From Parasitella parasitica (Eukaryota > Mucoromycota > Mucoromycetes > Mucorales > Mucoraceae), in NCBI GenBank assembly GCA_025201805.1, contig MU619298.1:51895-115894 (forward strand): a DNA stretch of 64,000 nucleotides, read 5' to 3'. The notes beneath the pieces are model-generated. The model was not told where the DNA came from. It worked only from the letters and a program-made list of their open reading frames with translations, and made no database searches. Of the stretch, positions 36,272-48,010 are shown piece by piece (positions within the stretch are counted from its first letter, which is position 1; each line of letters starts with the position of its first letter). The position numbers and the translations under genes were made by a program.

Positions 36272-37860
36272 TGTATTATATACTAGTAGGAATTAAAAGA
36301 AAGGAGATGTATATTATAGTATGTATATATATAGAGAAAAGGATTGTATATAGTCAGCCAGAGACTGATGAATGTATAATAATATCTAACGTGGCTAGAA
36401 GATCAATGTTAACTCATTTGGTGTCCTTTTATATACAGCGATTATTGATCCAACCACAAGTATGTAATACAAATCTACCCGAAGGAGCACCTCTCCACAG
36501 TTTCTTAATAACAGAGAAATGTTGCTCAAAGTTCTACAGGGAATACAAGATGGCTATGCTATCACCAATTACTGAAATTTATTTGCAATGTATTTCATGT
36601 GAAATACCCACACAACACCTTGTTCTTTGTAGCATGTTGTCAATGAGATTTATCTTAATAATTTGTAAATACAACACCCGTGTATTATGGATAGCTTGTC
36701 AATCGTGTTTAGCAAATTAATGAAAATCTGGAAATTGACAGAACTGATCTAACTTTCTCTTTACGCTAAATACTAGTATACAATGTTTGGAATTTGAAAT
36801 GCCTGCGTCTTGCAGTCCCTTTTTTTTTAAAAAAAAGTATTATATATTAGTGTGCAAAGCTTCTTCCATTGGTTGCGCAAATTAGGGTTTTGTGGATATA
36901 TTTCGCTTGTATAACATATCACAATCATGGCAACAATAAAATCGTGTGTGTTTACATTGAATACGTTTGCATGTGTCCTGGAAATTTCGAATAACTGTAG
37001 TTTTTCTATACAATTGAACGTTTATACAGAATAAAAAGAACTAAACTATATTGAATATCATTGTCATGCTGCCATTGTATGGTTCCTGAGTGTTCAGCTT
37101 CCTATACCTGATCAGATGAAAAGTCCGCTATTAAACAAATCGAGAGTAACAAGCTCGAGTTTGATTTCTGAAATAGACAATGTGTTTATACAAAAAAGCA
37201 ACTAGATATATAGAACTCAGTTGTAAGACTGGTGTCCAAAGGCCATTAAAATTCCATTGGTGGAAGAAAAGCTAATACACGTTCATACGAAATGAAGCAT
37301 AAATTTGATTTAGGCACTACCATTTTTGCAGCTAGATATAGAAGAAGGCGAACTAAATATAAGAACTTGTTTATAATTGTAGCGCACAATGGCTGTATCA
37401 TTTAGATCAGCGTATGCCATATACTGGCTTACATATAGAATGCGTAAGATCAAAGTTATGTCTGACTTCGATGATGGTTATCAGTTTCGTCCTTAAGACA
37501 GAGCCATTGTGTATATTTCTTTTTGCAAATATCTAGTGTTGATCGCATTTTCTTATCATCCCAAAACTGTTAACTACACTGTTACCAATGGTAATGTAGC
37601 CATCACAGGCTTTCATCATCTCAGAAATCAGATACCCGATTAAGTAATTGTCTTCGTGGATAAAAATGCTTAATCTCTTCACGCCTACCTTTATTGTGCT
37701 ACTCTCTTAGCTTGCAGTTTTCGATATCCCAAAAAGAAAAAAGAAAAAAAGAAAAAAAAAGACTCAACTACATCCCATTAATGTTAATTTGATACATCTT
37801 CCTCAGCAAAATATCAAATCACTTAAATGCGAATAGTATAAGTTTTCTGTTAAAGGGGTT
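36272..37860. other. Intergenic, no supported gene
   Basis: AT-rich. It has a perfect T8/A8 palindrome near 36822 and an A-rich run near 37735-37762. The open frame 36175-36720 partly overlaps the DUF3712 gene on the opposite strand and shows no domain. Confidence 0.5.
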
Positions 37861-37916
37861 TTTTGTAACCAAGACATGAATGTTCTCATGAAAAAACCGG
37901 GGATCAAACGATTGGA

Positions 37917-38679
37917 TTGCACAAAAGTTCTATTTCGGTGCATCAACGCGCTGATGCTCAACTTACACATCTTGTAATCAAGTCGCTTGAAGCTCTAAAC
38001 CAAGAAAAAATGGAGTTAACAAAAGCTTTAGTTGGTTTTTTCAGTTCCATTCCAGTTTCCTTAAATTTCGAGAAATTGGCATTGAGCCAAGCACATCCTC
38101 AATTTCAGAAACTAATTAAAAATACTTTAACACTTCAGAAAATTATAAGTAAAATGTGCGTATGAAACAAAACATGAAATAGATGATCATGTACATTAAT
38201 TTAAAATTAAAACTCTCTAAACAGAGTGAATAATGTTGAAAGTCGGGCGAAAAAGCTTGAATCTTTCGAAATTGGGCATGGTCTAACCAGCAAAGGCGAC
38301 TTTTTAAGCTACACACTCTGTTTTATTTAATACAAATATGTTGACACTTTTTGTTATTACAAACACAAAGTGCCTGCTATTAGAATCTGCTCAAGCTGTG
38401 GTAAAGAAGGCCATTCGCGTTCTGCAAGCAGGCTTTGCCTTAATAACACCCGTGCTAATACTAACACTTGCGGAAGCTGTGGTGTCATAGGCCATCATCG
38501 ATCTTCTTATCGTCATTGCAAGCAGAAGAAAACGGAGAAGAAATCAAAGCAGGTAGGCACTAACGGATTCAAAACTAACTGCTCTCACTGACGCGCCTCT
38601 TCAGTTCGACGATGTCAAGTCCATGTTTAATTCAATTAGTCACACAAAGCCTACAAATTACAAGACTTTATACTGAAGA
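37917..38679 (+). CDS. Small zinc-knuckle protein (Helitron-like knuckles)
   Basis: The 3' part is clear: after a probable acceptor at 38369 the frame encodes CSSCGKEGHSRSASRLC and CGSCGVIGHHRSSYRHC, two C-x2-C-x4-H-x7-C knuckles. A basic stretch follows, then an intron with ACTAAC branch point (38552-38604), and a last exon ending KPTNYKTLY. Upstream, 37917-38157 and 38222-38329 look like exons of a helical protein (QLTHLVIKSLEALNQEKMEL...). They join through a GTGCGT donor, but the true start and the splice into the knuckle exon are uncertain. It uses the same unusual knuckle spacing as the Helitron remnant at 30.3-30.8 kb. It may be a captured or domesticated element fragment. Confidence 0.5.
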
Positions 38680-39815
38680 AAAAAAAGACTATCTCTTTCT
38701 CTTAAGTATACCCTTTGGTTGGATGGTTGGGTAGGGTTGATGGCTTTTTTTTTCCAACAATAAAAACATGAGCAATACAGTAATTAATTAAACTCGTAAT
38801 CATTGTAAGATAAGCACAAATAAGGATTTTGCCTAGATAATAGAATATAGACTTTATTTTGTTTTCTCGGGCTCTTTATAACAACGTGGGTTAGAAAGGC
38901 TACTTTTAATCTTTATAATACTAGTGAAGCGTGTAAAAAATACGATGCCATTGAGGAGAGTAATGAGAGCAACAGTGAGTACCAAAGGGTACAACCACTG
39001 CTCATTTTGTAAAACTCATAAATGAGCTTCTTTGTTATCATGAACATGGACGGAGACCATATTGTAATTATTTCTTAGTAAAATATCTGTACTAAGTAAC
39101 AACCAATAATAAGAAAAAACGTGGGTAGAGGCTATAGATTAATGTATTTATCTTCTAGTAGATTCATATTGATATCAATTGGTACTTCGACATTTGTAAT
39201 CAATAGTTTACTACGCATATTAAATTATCCTTGGATTCTACAAATGCGTGTAACACCGTACGTCCCCGGTGATCTCCAGGGATTCCGTAGACATTCCAAG
39301 CACCCGATCGTCAAATTCCATAACAAAAGAAATTTCTAATTAGGTGCTTATTTTATTAAACATTTCACTTATACCTATATGACAGTTTTACAATGACATC
39401 GACAAACTGTAATTTTTAAGAGACAAAGTAAAATTTCGAAAACGGCAATCATTTGGGTGCCATCATTTGACCCTTAATGAGGAGAGCCTCCGGCTCTCCT
39501 CATTCAATTATTCTGTATCAAAATTCTTGAAGAAATTGAGAAATTTACAATAAATCCTCCCCCCCCCTCTCTTGCATGATTTACGAAAAGCAAGCCTATT
39601 TGTTCACTAACTAAAACGTTAGCATTATGAAAAAGCTTCAATGTGCATCAAATCAAACGGTTACTAGATTTTATTGCAGTTTAATAGCTTTGCAAACATT
39701 GTGGAAGTGATCAAAAATATCTGGATTTTAAAAGCTTTGCCCTGATCGGCTCTGATGTTCCTTGATCTACCAGCCAAAACTTGAGCTTTTCATTTCATGT
39801 ATATTGAGACGTAAG
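38680..39815. other. Intergenic with a strong hairpin
   Basis: AT-rich spacer with no supported gene. It holds a perfect 13-base-pair hairpin at 39476-39504 and an oligo-C run near 39558-39565. Confidence 0.5.
39476..39504. repeat. Perfect 13-bp inverted repeat, 3-base loop
   Basis: AATGAGGAGAGCC (39476-39488), loop TCC, then GGCTCTCCTCATT (39492-39504). The stem is GC-rich in an AT-rich spacer. It could be a transposon-end hairpin or a transcript-end structure. Confidence 0.8.
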
Positions 39816-40478
39816 TTAAAAGGGAGGTGGCACAGATTGAGACATAGAGTTAAAGGAGGGAGGCATAGATTGAGATATAGAGTTAAAGGAAGGTGGTGTA
39901 GGATAAGAGGGGTATATAGATTGATGATTTTGTGGGATATTTATTATAAGTATGTTTGAAGGGAGGAATGGCATTAGTTGATGTCTGTATTCGAGGCAGA
40001 GAAAGCTCTGGTTATTTTTTTTGCTGTTTGAGGGGTTTCCAGAAGAAAAGGAAGGACAGTTGGTAATTGGAAATTGCAAGTAGTCGTTGGCATGCTTTCG
40101 CTCTCTACTGTTGTAGTTTAGGATCTTCTCAATAGTGTTAACCTTTTCTTCGTTGACTTGGAGACAGTTGTAGCGCTTGCTCTAATCTTTTATCTTGTCA
40201 AAAGTGCTATTTCAAGCTTTCTGCAGTCTTGTAGAAAATTTTTTACAGAAGATATTATTGTTCAATTCTTTAGACCATACAGCAGAAAACTTCTGCCAGT
40301 AGATTGATTAATTGATACCACAAACCAGCGAGTCTGTAAGCCTAAGCTTATCGTAAAATTTCACCTCTTGATTATTATGCACCGGTGTAATCGCATGCTT
40401 TGTGTCTTGCATATAGGAAACATAATTGTACCACATGTTCCCAAATTCTGAACGAACCTTATATTTTTTTTGAACATC
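39816..40478 (-). pseudogene. Broken coding remnant with 33-base repeats
   Basis: The minus strand has long stretches in coding style. A frame from about 40478 reads DVQKKYKVRSEFGNMWYNY and so on. After a possible intron it continues KFSAVWSKELNNN, then hits TGA and TAG, then runs open again (KRYNCLQVNEEKVNTIEKIL) to a stop at 39816. The C-terminus contains an 11-residue repeat (PPSFNSxSQSx) encoded by a 33-base tandem repeat at about 39818-39905. No family recognised. Two in-frame stops suggest decay, but missed introns are possible. Confidence 0.4.
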
Positions 40479-40599
40479 TGAAATCAATCAATTGACAATG
40501 GTTAAAGCGAGAATTGCTCCTTTGTGATTTAGAGAGATAAGCAGACAAAGATCCTGTATCAAGGTGGAAAAGATAACGTTACCCAAATTACTTTTAACA

Positions 40600-41050
40600 G
40601 TGGCGAATAACTCGAAAGCCATATGTTAGACCCCAGGATTTTAACAACCTCATCAAAAGAAAGTATAACTTGTTCCAAGACAACATTGAGGTCTATTAGG
40701 AGCCTCCTGTCTATAAATTTGCAATAGATATCAAGGTAAAAAAAAAAAAAAAATACAAGCTTAAAAGTATGGACCAGAAGAGCTGGATATCTGATATTTA
40801 CGTTCGATCGCTTATGATGGAATCCAAAAAAAATCGAACTTAGATATGTGCTTGAGAGGTCAGGCAAGACAGAAGACATGTATGTTATATATGAGAAGCT
40901 GCGAGATAAGCTCTTTGACCCAGTCTTCAATACACTCATTATCAAAGTACCATTAAGAAACCTCCCATTACCCCGGTTATGATTTATTTCTCTCGTGGCC
41001 TTTTTCTAGCCAAAGCTCTTCAGAAGAAAGCAGTTGATGTGTTATTTTCC
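40600..41050 (+). other. Decayed coding-like remnants
   Basis: Short plus-strand pieces such as RPQDFNNLIKRKYNLFQDN and EPPVYKFAIDIK are interrupted by stops and frame changes. They could be an old mobile-element gene. I cannot name it. Confidence 0.3.
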
Positions 41051-41056
41051 TGAAAA

Positions 41057-41640
41057 ATGGTCTTTTGGGACGAGAATGGCGATTCGGATGTTGCCACTGG
41101 TGCTGTAATTTCCGCCATGTACCCTAGCCTTGTCACTGAGCGGATCGCTTTGAGATCCTTCTCCGTGGAAAGCTACGTTCTTTATACCGATGATAATGGT
41201 GTCAGCAACAATGCGGGAGACAATTGGCTAAGAAATTATAGAAAAGGTGCAGTGACACAGTTATGCGATATTGAGGACAGGGTGGAACTCAACCGATTCT
41301 TCGAGTATCAGTTCTCTGATGCTATTTACTTGCGTAAGTTTTGACGATTTTTCTTTCATATGCAGCTCTACATCATCTTATGCAGAATGACTTTAAATCG
41401 AGTCGAACTTGCAAACACATATTACATCCCAATGAAGGAGTTGACGTCCACAGTCTGTATTTACTCTGGCCTTCCAGAGCTTTCTATTGAGGTAGTCCTC
41501 AAGAAGGAAATGCAGAAGCAAACGGTCCAGAAAACAAATTCGTGTATGTGGAACTTGAAGTCTATGAAAAAGCGAAGAGTGATGAAAGACAAAAGGCTAA
41601 AGAGGCCAAGAAAAGCATTTTTAGCCTTATGAAAAAAAAA
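41057..41640 (+). pseudogene. Unidentified two-exon frame with internal stop
   Basis: ATG 41057 opens MVFWDENGDSDVATGAVIS and reads to a clean intron (GTAAGT donor at 41334, CAG acceptor). It continues LPLHHLMQNDFKSSRTCKH to a TGA near 41489, then is open again in the same frame with a charged coil (EVYEKAKSDERQKAKEAKK). No domain recognised. Either a pseudogene or a missed intron. Confidence 0.4.
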
Positions 41641-41987
41641 AAACTTATTTTAATTGTTCTCTTCTACGGTAAAAAACAATATAAGCTCATACGGATGCAG
41701 GTACGCAATTGCAAATGTTAAACACTGACAAGCTTTAAATCAACATAACATAGAAGCAGATCATTGGCCGTTTTTTCATATGTAAACTGTTTCTACCGAC
41801 AGTGCTTATTTATTCAATCAGAGTTAGACCTATTTGGTGTATCCATCTTCTCATTTGTAAGTTTAGGCGATTTTTCCAAACATCGAATGGAGTTGAACGC
41901 GGTACGCGGTTTTCAAATGCTTTAAAAGGAAATGACAAGAAGAAAAAAAAAAAAAAAATTTAGCGTATTTACCTCTTCTTAAACCCA
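41641..41987. other. Upstream region of the dUTPase gene
   Basis: About 350 bases, with a 16-A run at about 41944-41958 shortly before the start. No specific site recognised. Confidence 0.4.
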
Positions 41988-42674
41988 ATGTCTGCTACCA
42001 CAATCACTTCTACCGCACAAACCTCCAAGCTATTGATTAAACGTCTGTCCGAGTTTGCTCAACTCCCTACTAGAGGATCTACCCATGCTGCCGGTTATGA
42101 CCTGTACTGGTAAGTGTAGGATCATCAGTTCGCAAAACCTGAATTAATGGTTTCCAAATAAAAACAACAACAACAATAATAATAAAAAATAAAAAAAAAG
42201 TGCCCATGATACTGTCATTCCTGCTCAAGATAAGGCTTTAGTGGAGACCGACATCTCTTTAGCAATCCCTGAAGGCCATTATGGCCGTATCGCTCCTCGC
42301 TCTGGCTTGGCCTCCAAACATCATATTGATACTGGTGCTGGTGTCATTGACTCTGATTATCGTGGTCCTTTGAAGGTTCTACTGTTCAATTTTGGCAAAG
42401 AAGAGTACAAAGGTAAGGGCAACTCGATTTAGCACGGCTGCCGTATTAAAAAAAAAATGACCTCTCTTTATATGTATGTATGTATGCATATAGTTGTTCG
42501 TGGCGCCAGAATTGCACAATTGATCCTTGAAAGAATTTCAACCCCTGACGTTGTGGAAGTTGAGGTAAGTTGGTTGTCGTCTCTGATCTACTCTTTTTAA
42601 CAAACGTTCTGTCCTAGTCATTGGAGGAGTCTGCTCGTGGGGCAAATGGATTTGGTAGCACAGGATACCATTAA
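41988..42674 (+). CDS. DUT1: dUTP diphosphatase (dUTPase)
   Basis: Four exons give about 153 residues, the normal trimeric dUTPase size. All five family motifs are present: AAGYDLY (I), [10 protein letters not shown] (II), [16 protein letters not shown] (III), [10 protein letters not shown] (IV) and the C-terminal [13 protein letters not shown] (V, the P-loop-like arm). It hydrolyses dUTP to dUMP and pyrophosphate, keeping uracil out of DNA. No long mitochondrial presequence is seen, so a nuclear/cytosolic form is likely. Confidence 0.96.
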
Positions 42675-42916
42675 GTTGGATGCCTCTTTATATATAAAAT
42701 AGAAAGTGTTTTGTAGATTTTTTTTTTTTTTTCTTTATCAATATGGCTGTCATGTATTATTAAGCGTGAAATGATGATTTAAACAAATAGATGATAACAA
42801 AAGAAAAACAAGTTGTGAACAAAGTGCGAGGGGTGAAATTGCTAAAGAGTAAAATATGTGCTGTATGTGTGTGTGTATAAAACAAAAGTATATAATTATA
42901 TGTATATATAAAGTGC

Positions 42917-45794
42917 TTATTTCTTGATATTTACCAACTCCCCTTTGGGTTTATCGGAAAGGGCATTCAACAGTAAAGCAGATGCATTTGGCTCTTCCGT
43001 CTGATTGATGACTTTATGAACGGTCATGGAACCCAGCTTGTGCGAAGAGAGCTTGTTTAAATAGGGTAAAAGGCGGGGGCATAATACTCGGTAACGACCT
43101 GGAAGTTCAGACGTATCTAAAAACCAAGAAAGTAGTAAAACACCATTGGCATTGGTAGTAAGTAAAACGGTATTCTGGACAATGGCAGCTGCGACGTAGA
43201 CCTGTTGAGAGTACATGTGAGTTATAAAAAGAAAAAAAAAATGTGGGGGAGAGGGGAAGGTGAATAGCCAACGCGGAGGATCACTCACCTGCTGCTGTTT
43301 GGTAACAATGTTATTTTCAAGAATGGCTCGAACAGCACGGGCACCAAATCGACCTTGCCCAATCTCCCAGCATTTGTCCACAATGGCATCAAAAATGTAC
43401 TGGTTTTGCTCTGGCCCTTTGCGCAAACAGCATTGAACGACGTAGTTGCCAAATTGATCTAGCAACAGCAATGGAACATAGGGTGCAATGTGCTGACGGA
43501 CAAGGCGAATTTGTTCGGGCGTGTTTGCAAAGTCAATAATCTTTTGGGCAGCCCAGGTTCCATTTTTGTGGACGCCAATGGAGGCAAGGAATGGTGCTAT
43601 TTTTTCGAGCATTTTCAACTTTGTTTGTTCAGAGCAGTGTTCGAATAATTTCTGGATGACAGTATTGCCAATGTAATCTAAACGCATAAGAAAAAGAAAA
43701 AGAAAAATCGGTTATCGTGCACACAAATCAACATGCCAGCGCACACACATACCGCTGCATAATTCAACGACTTCAGCTAGGCACTCGCCGGCAATCATTT
43801 CAACAACCTCCAAAGTTTGCTGCTCGTCGTTCTCCAACTTTTTTCTCATTTCACGCAAACGAAGAGGCTCCAGTTTTCTGTCAGAATTCAACTCTGGAAC
43901 AGGAGGAATCACAGAGAAATATGCCAGCGGAACTCTGTCCTCTTTCATCTCATCCGACAGCTCTTGGCCCAGTTGCTGCATGATCAGGTGTCTTTCCGAG
44001 GCGATGGCTGTATATAAGCTAGGCTGTGCAGCTTGCTGGCCTGAAGCATTCATCATCATGTTCGTCATCATCATGGCTGTTGCCCATTGCGCGGTTTGAT
44101 AAGTCTCTGTGCCACTACTGGAATGAGAGGAGGAGGAGATGTTGGCGTTGGCAGGCACCACAGCTGCATTCGCAGCAGACTGGGTCGAGGTGGAAGCGGC
44201 TATGTTGGCTTTAAATGGCAGTGCAGATGGTGGTGTAACCTGGCCGCTAGTACCAGGGATTTCTTCGGCTTCATCCGGGTTATTAGGAGGTACTTTTGCA
44301 AAGCCTATACGAACAGCGCCGGTTCCAGGGCCAAGGATCTCTTTGTTCTGAAGCGCTTTCCGAGCACGAACGGCATCTTCTTGATGATCAAAATTGATAA
44401 ACCCACAGTTTTTGTGCGACAATACACGTACAGATTCAATGGCACCAAATGCTTGAAAGATGGAACGAAGAATAGCAGGATTCATGTTTGCTGGAATATT
44501 ACCCACCCCTACATTTTGTTTGTTAGTTCAGCCCTTACTTGAGAAGATCCTCCGCAAAATGTCCTACTTACACAAAGCACGAGTAGGCCCTTGAGCGTTT
44601 GGACCAGCTTCATTCGTCAATGCCATGGCCAAGTTTACGTCTGCCTTACCAAACCCAACTCGGACAGGAGTGCCGCCTAATTTAGAGCCTAGTCTCACTT
44701 CCAAATCATTCTTGGCTGCCACTGCGGATTCCTTTGTGCTGAAATTAACAAACGCGCATTCCTTGTCAGAGAGAATCCTGGCGCTTTCCACTTGTCCGTA
44801 GGCAGAAAAGAATTGAACGAGGTCGGGGACGCTGATACTAGGGTTGATGTTACCCAGCCATAATGCGCGGGAGGGTATTTGCGCTTGAGCAGATGTGGGC
44901 GAATCTGCGCCATCAGGCTGGTCGTAATAGTCTTGCTCTTCATCCAAGCTATACACGTGGTCTATGTTCATGTCAAGCAGGTTGCTGCTGCTACGAGAGG
45001 GTCGGAGTGATGCTTCAGGCTGAACTTGCTGCATCCTTAAGCGAGTCGGAGGCACTGGTGCATTAGGCGACGCTGCGGGCTGCGACATATCAAAGGGCGA
45101 AAACGAATCCGCCATTCCCAAACTTATTGCTCGGGGACGATGTAGTACGCTTGATCTTGTGTGCGGGGAGAACGGGCTGAACGGCATTCTGGGGTTGCTC
45201 ATTTCATTCCCAAGCTGCCCTGCTACAGTGTAAGAGCGGCTGCGCGTATGTATGCTATGATCCTGGTGGCCGTAATCGCTATTGTTTTCGTCATCAAGGC
45301 CCAAAGATGCCAACGTCGATGCGATTGTATTGGAGGCGTTTTCATCGATGGGACTTGGCGGATCGTACGAGTTGTAAACAGAACTGTAAGGGGCTTTATC
45401 ATAGCCTACACTGGGCAGCGTAACCGATCCAGAGCGGTGACGAGACGGAAGCATAGGATTGCTTTGGGCATTGTCGTTCATGTGACTCATGGCAAACATG
45501 TCGTTTGCATAAGAGAACGGGGAGGATTGGGTAGGCATTGTGTCTGCACGCGATCTTCTTAGAGGAGACTCCAATGGCTGATTAAACGATACGCGCGAGA
45601 CATTCTGGTTGGCTGCGTCCATGTCATTTGGTAGCCTATTTTCATGTTAGCTGAACCGCTTCAAAGTTAAAGCAAAAGACATCTTACGCCCGTGATTACC
45701 TGACAGGAGCTAGAGGTGGTGCGTTTGCCGGCTTTTGCAGCAAATTCGGGTGTTTACGAGGATTTTGTCCGTCGTTTACCCAAGTAAAATCCAT
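42917..45794 (-). CDS. Puf (Pumilio) RNA-binding protein with two RRMs (JSN1/PUF2-like)
   Basis: Five exons. The first (ATG 45794, MDFTWVNDGQNPRKHPNLL) splices into a Ser-rich low-complexity region. Two RRMs follow: RALWLGNINPSIS...CAFVNF and RALWVGNIPANMN...CGFINF, each with a consensus RNP2; RNP1 is shortened. After a linker with an Ala/Asn/Met-rich stretch come Puf repeats: LCSDYIGNTVIQKL, GTWAAQKIID, LDQFGNYVVQCCL, GRFGARAVRAIL, ANGVLLLSWFL and SHKLGSMTVHKVI. This RRM-plus-Puf order is that of Jsn1/Puf2 proteins, which bind mRNAs for membrane and mitochondrial proteins. A truncated set of about six repeats is usual for that group. Confidence 0.92.
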
Positions 45795-46670
45795 GTAAAC
45801 TTGTTGAAAGAGGTAACGAGCAAAGAAAAGGATGAAATCATTGAAAAAGGCCACACGAAACCTTTTGAAAAAAAAAAATGTGACAGCAAAGTGTAGATAG
45901 TGGAATACTGCACTTTCAAAGAAACCACAGCATGGTTTAAAAATTTATCCCAGGCCTTGTGTTGACATGCACACACCCCAAAGTTCAGTGCTAGGCTGAG
46001 AAAACACATGGAGCAATAATCAGGCACTTTTATGCCATCAGCAAGCCTCTGATGCGGATTTACTACTACCGCATGTCTGCATATAAACTTATTCGTCGAA
46101 AATGACATTTGTTTACACGACCAATGTACAGCACACACACAATTGGAGGAGCTTTTTTGAGCCATCCATGAGCTATTATACACTGCCAACGGTTCCGACT
46201 ACTCTGCAGCATTGTGCAAACACTGCAATGGCTAATTGGGACATATGGATATGCTCAAGTTTGCAGATTCATGCTTCACATTGGGTTTTCTCAAAAATCA
46301 TCCCTAAAGCGCACACATAGTGTGGATACCTACTTGTGGAAAACTTCAAATGCACATGACAGCATCCGTCTACGTGCCCCCTTTTGCAACTAGTAAATCC
46401 AGGTAAAGCATGATGGCATCCATGCTAAAACTTTCAATAATATTGCACAAAGACAGACTAACCACTGCTGCTCTCGGCCATCTCATCGGGCCAAGTGCTG
46501 GATTGAATCGACCAGATCAGAACCAATCAACTGTGTCGTGACGTCTGCTATAATCATTTAATGGCTATTTGTCATGAGTTTTTCTCACCCAAAAAAGAGT
46601 CTTTGTTTATCCCTCTTACAAATATTCCCCCCCCCCTTCCTCTCTTCTTCATTTTCATTACTACAGCACA
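45795..46670. other. Divergent intergenic region (Puf gene / PEX13)
   Basis: No supported gene. An oligo-C run (46627-46635) followed by a CT-rich leader lies about 40 bases before the PEX13 start. Confidence 0.5.
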
Positions 46671-48010
46671 ATGCCTTCTCCTCCCAAACCTTGGGAAGTA
46701 AACAACAATAACGGAACAGCTGTCGTCACCTCACCCGCAGCGGCAGTGTCGCTAACATCTAGCGCTCCAGATTTACCAGCTCGCACTTCAACATTGGCCG
46801 ACGCTTCTTCGATTACTACGCCTGCTAGACCTGCCAGTAACTATTTTTTCTGTTGATAATAATGAATCAGCACAGTGCTAATTATTGTGAATTAGGTTAT
46901 GGCTCAACCGGATATGGTTCAACCGGATATGGCTCAACTGGATATGGCTCAACTGGATATGGCTCAACTGGGTATGGCTCCATGGGCTATGGCTCATCAG
47001 GCTATGGCTCATCAGGCTATGGGTCTATGGGAGGCTACGGCTCAACAGGCTATGGTGGATATGGTTCTTACGGTCGCTATGGTAGCTCTTACGGAGGCTA
47101 CGGCAGCAGCTATGGAGGCGGTTACGGCGGTGGTTACGGCATGAATCGCTATGGTGGTGGTGGTGGGTTCGGCAGAATGGGAGGTCCAGGTGGTCCAGAT
47201 GAAATGGGACTAACTCAGCGAATGGAAATGGGCACCCGTCCTGCCTTTGAGGTTGTCGAAAACATTGTTGGATCATTCGGCGGTTTTGCTCAAATGCTGG
47301 AGTCTACATTCATGGCTACACATTCCAGTTTTATGGCAATGGTTGGCGTTGCCGAACAGCTTGGATTCCTCAGAAATTATCTTGGCCAAGTATTCAGTCT
47401 GTTGGCAATTTACCGCTTTGTCAGAAGAATCGTGGATAAAGTCACTGGTCGCACGCCTGTAGGCAAGCCAATGGAGATGAATTTGATGGAATTCCAGAAT
47501 TTCGAAGGCAAAGCAGCTTCCAGTGGTCCCAAAATGTCTCGAAAGCCACTGATTATTTTCTTCCTGATGGTCGTGGGCCTTCCCTACATGATGCATAAAC
47601 TAATCAAATTGATATCTGCTACACAACAAAAGCAAATGGCTTTACAAGGCGTGCCTGGTGCTCCCAATAATGCTGCTGCTGCCGCTACCATCGACCCTGC
47701 AAAGCTTGAGTTTGCCCGTGCCATGTACGACTTCACTGCCGAGTCTCAAACAGAGTTGAATCTTAAAAAGGGTGATATTGTAGCCATCATCTCAAAGGTG
47801 GACCCAACTACAAATGCCACAAGTCAGTGGTGGCGTGGTCGCCTACGAGAAGGCACAATGGGTATGTTCCCTGCCAACTATGTGGAGATTATTCAAAAGG
47901 GTGGTCCTGCGAACAATGATGCCATAGATGATGCTACAAATGCTTTGAAAGAAGCAGCGCCAGCAGCAATTACGACATCCCCAGAAACACAACCCACAAA
48001 ATTAGTCTGA
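46671..48010 (+). CDS. PEX13: Peroxin 13 (peroxisomal import docking protein)
   Basis: Two exons (46671-46836, 46896-48010) join in phase to 426 residues. It opens with M-P-S-P-P-K-P-W-E, the usual Pex13 start, then a Tyr/Gly/Ser-rich domain of repeated YGSTG units. The conserved membrane region follows (FEVVENIVGSFGGFAQMLEST...FLRNYLGQVFSLLAIYR and a second hydrophobic span LIIFFLMVVGLPYMMHKLI). The C-terminus is an SH3 domain (ARAMYDFTAESQTELNLKKGD...WWRGRL...GMFPANYVE). Pex13 docks cargo receptor Pex5 at the peroxisomal membrane, and the YG-rich part is thought to form the permeable phase. The longest repeat block is nearly perfect at the DNA level. Confidence 0.96.
46896..47035 (+). repeat. 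15-base tandem repeat encoding Y-G-S-T-G
   Basis: About nine units of TATGGCTCAACTGGA-type sequence inside PEX13 exon 2. Units differ by only a few third-position changes. Confidence 0.85.

Noticed and set aside
38370-38520. Retroviral gag-type zinc knuckle interpretation
   Set aside because: The spacing is H-x7-C, not the gag H-x4-C, and no protease or reverse transcriptase is nearby. The closest match is the Helitron remnant.
44087-45562. Plus-strand frames opposite the Puf gene
   Set aside because: Shadows with low-complexity Arg/Trp/Cys composition.
45776-46320. Frames in the Puf/PEX13 intergenic region
   Set aside because: No domain, no splice partner, and they overlap the first exon of the Puf gene.
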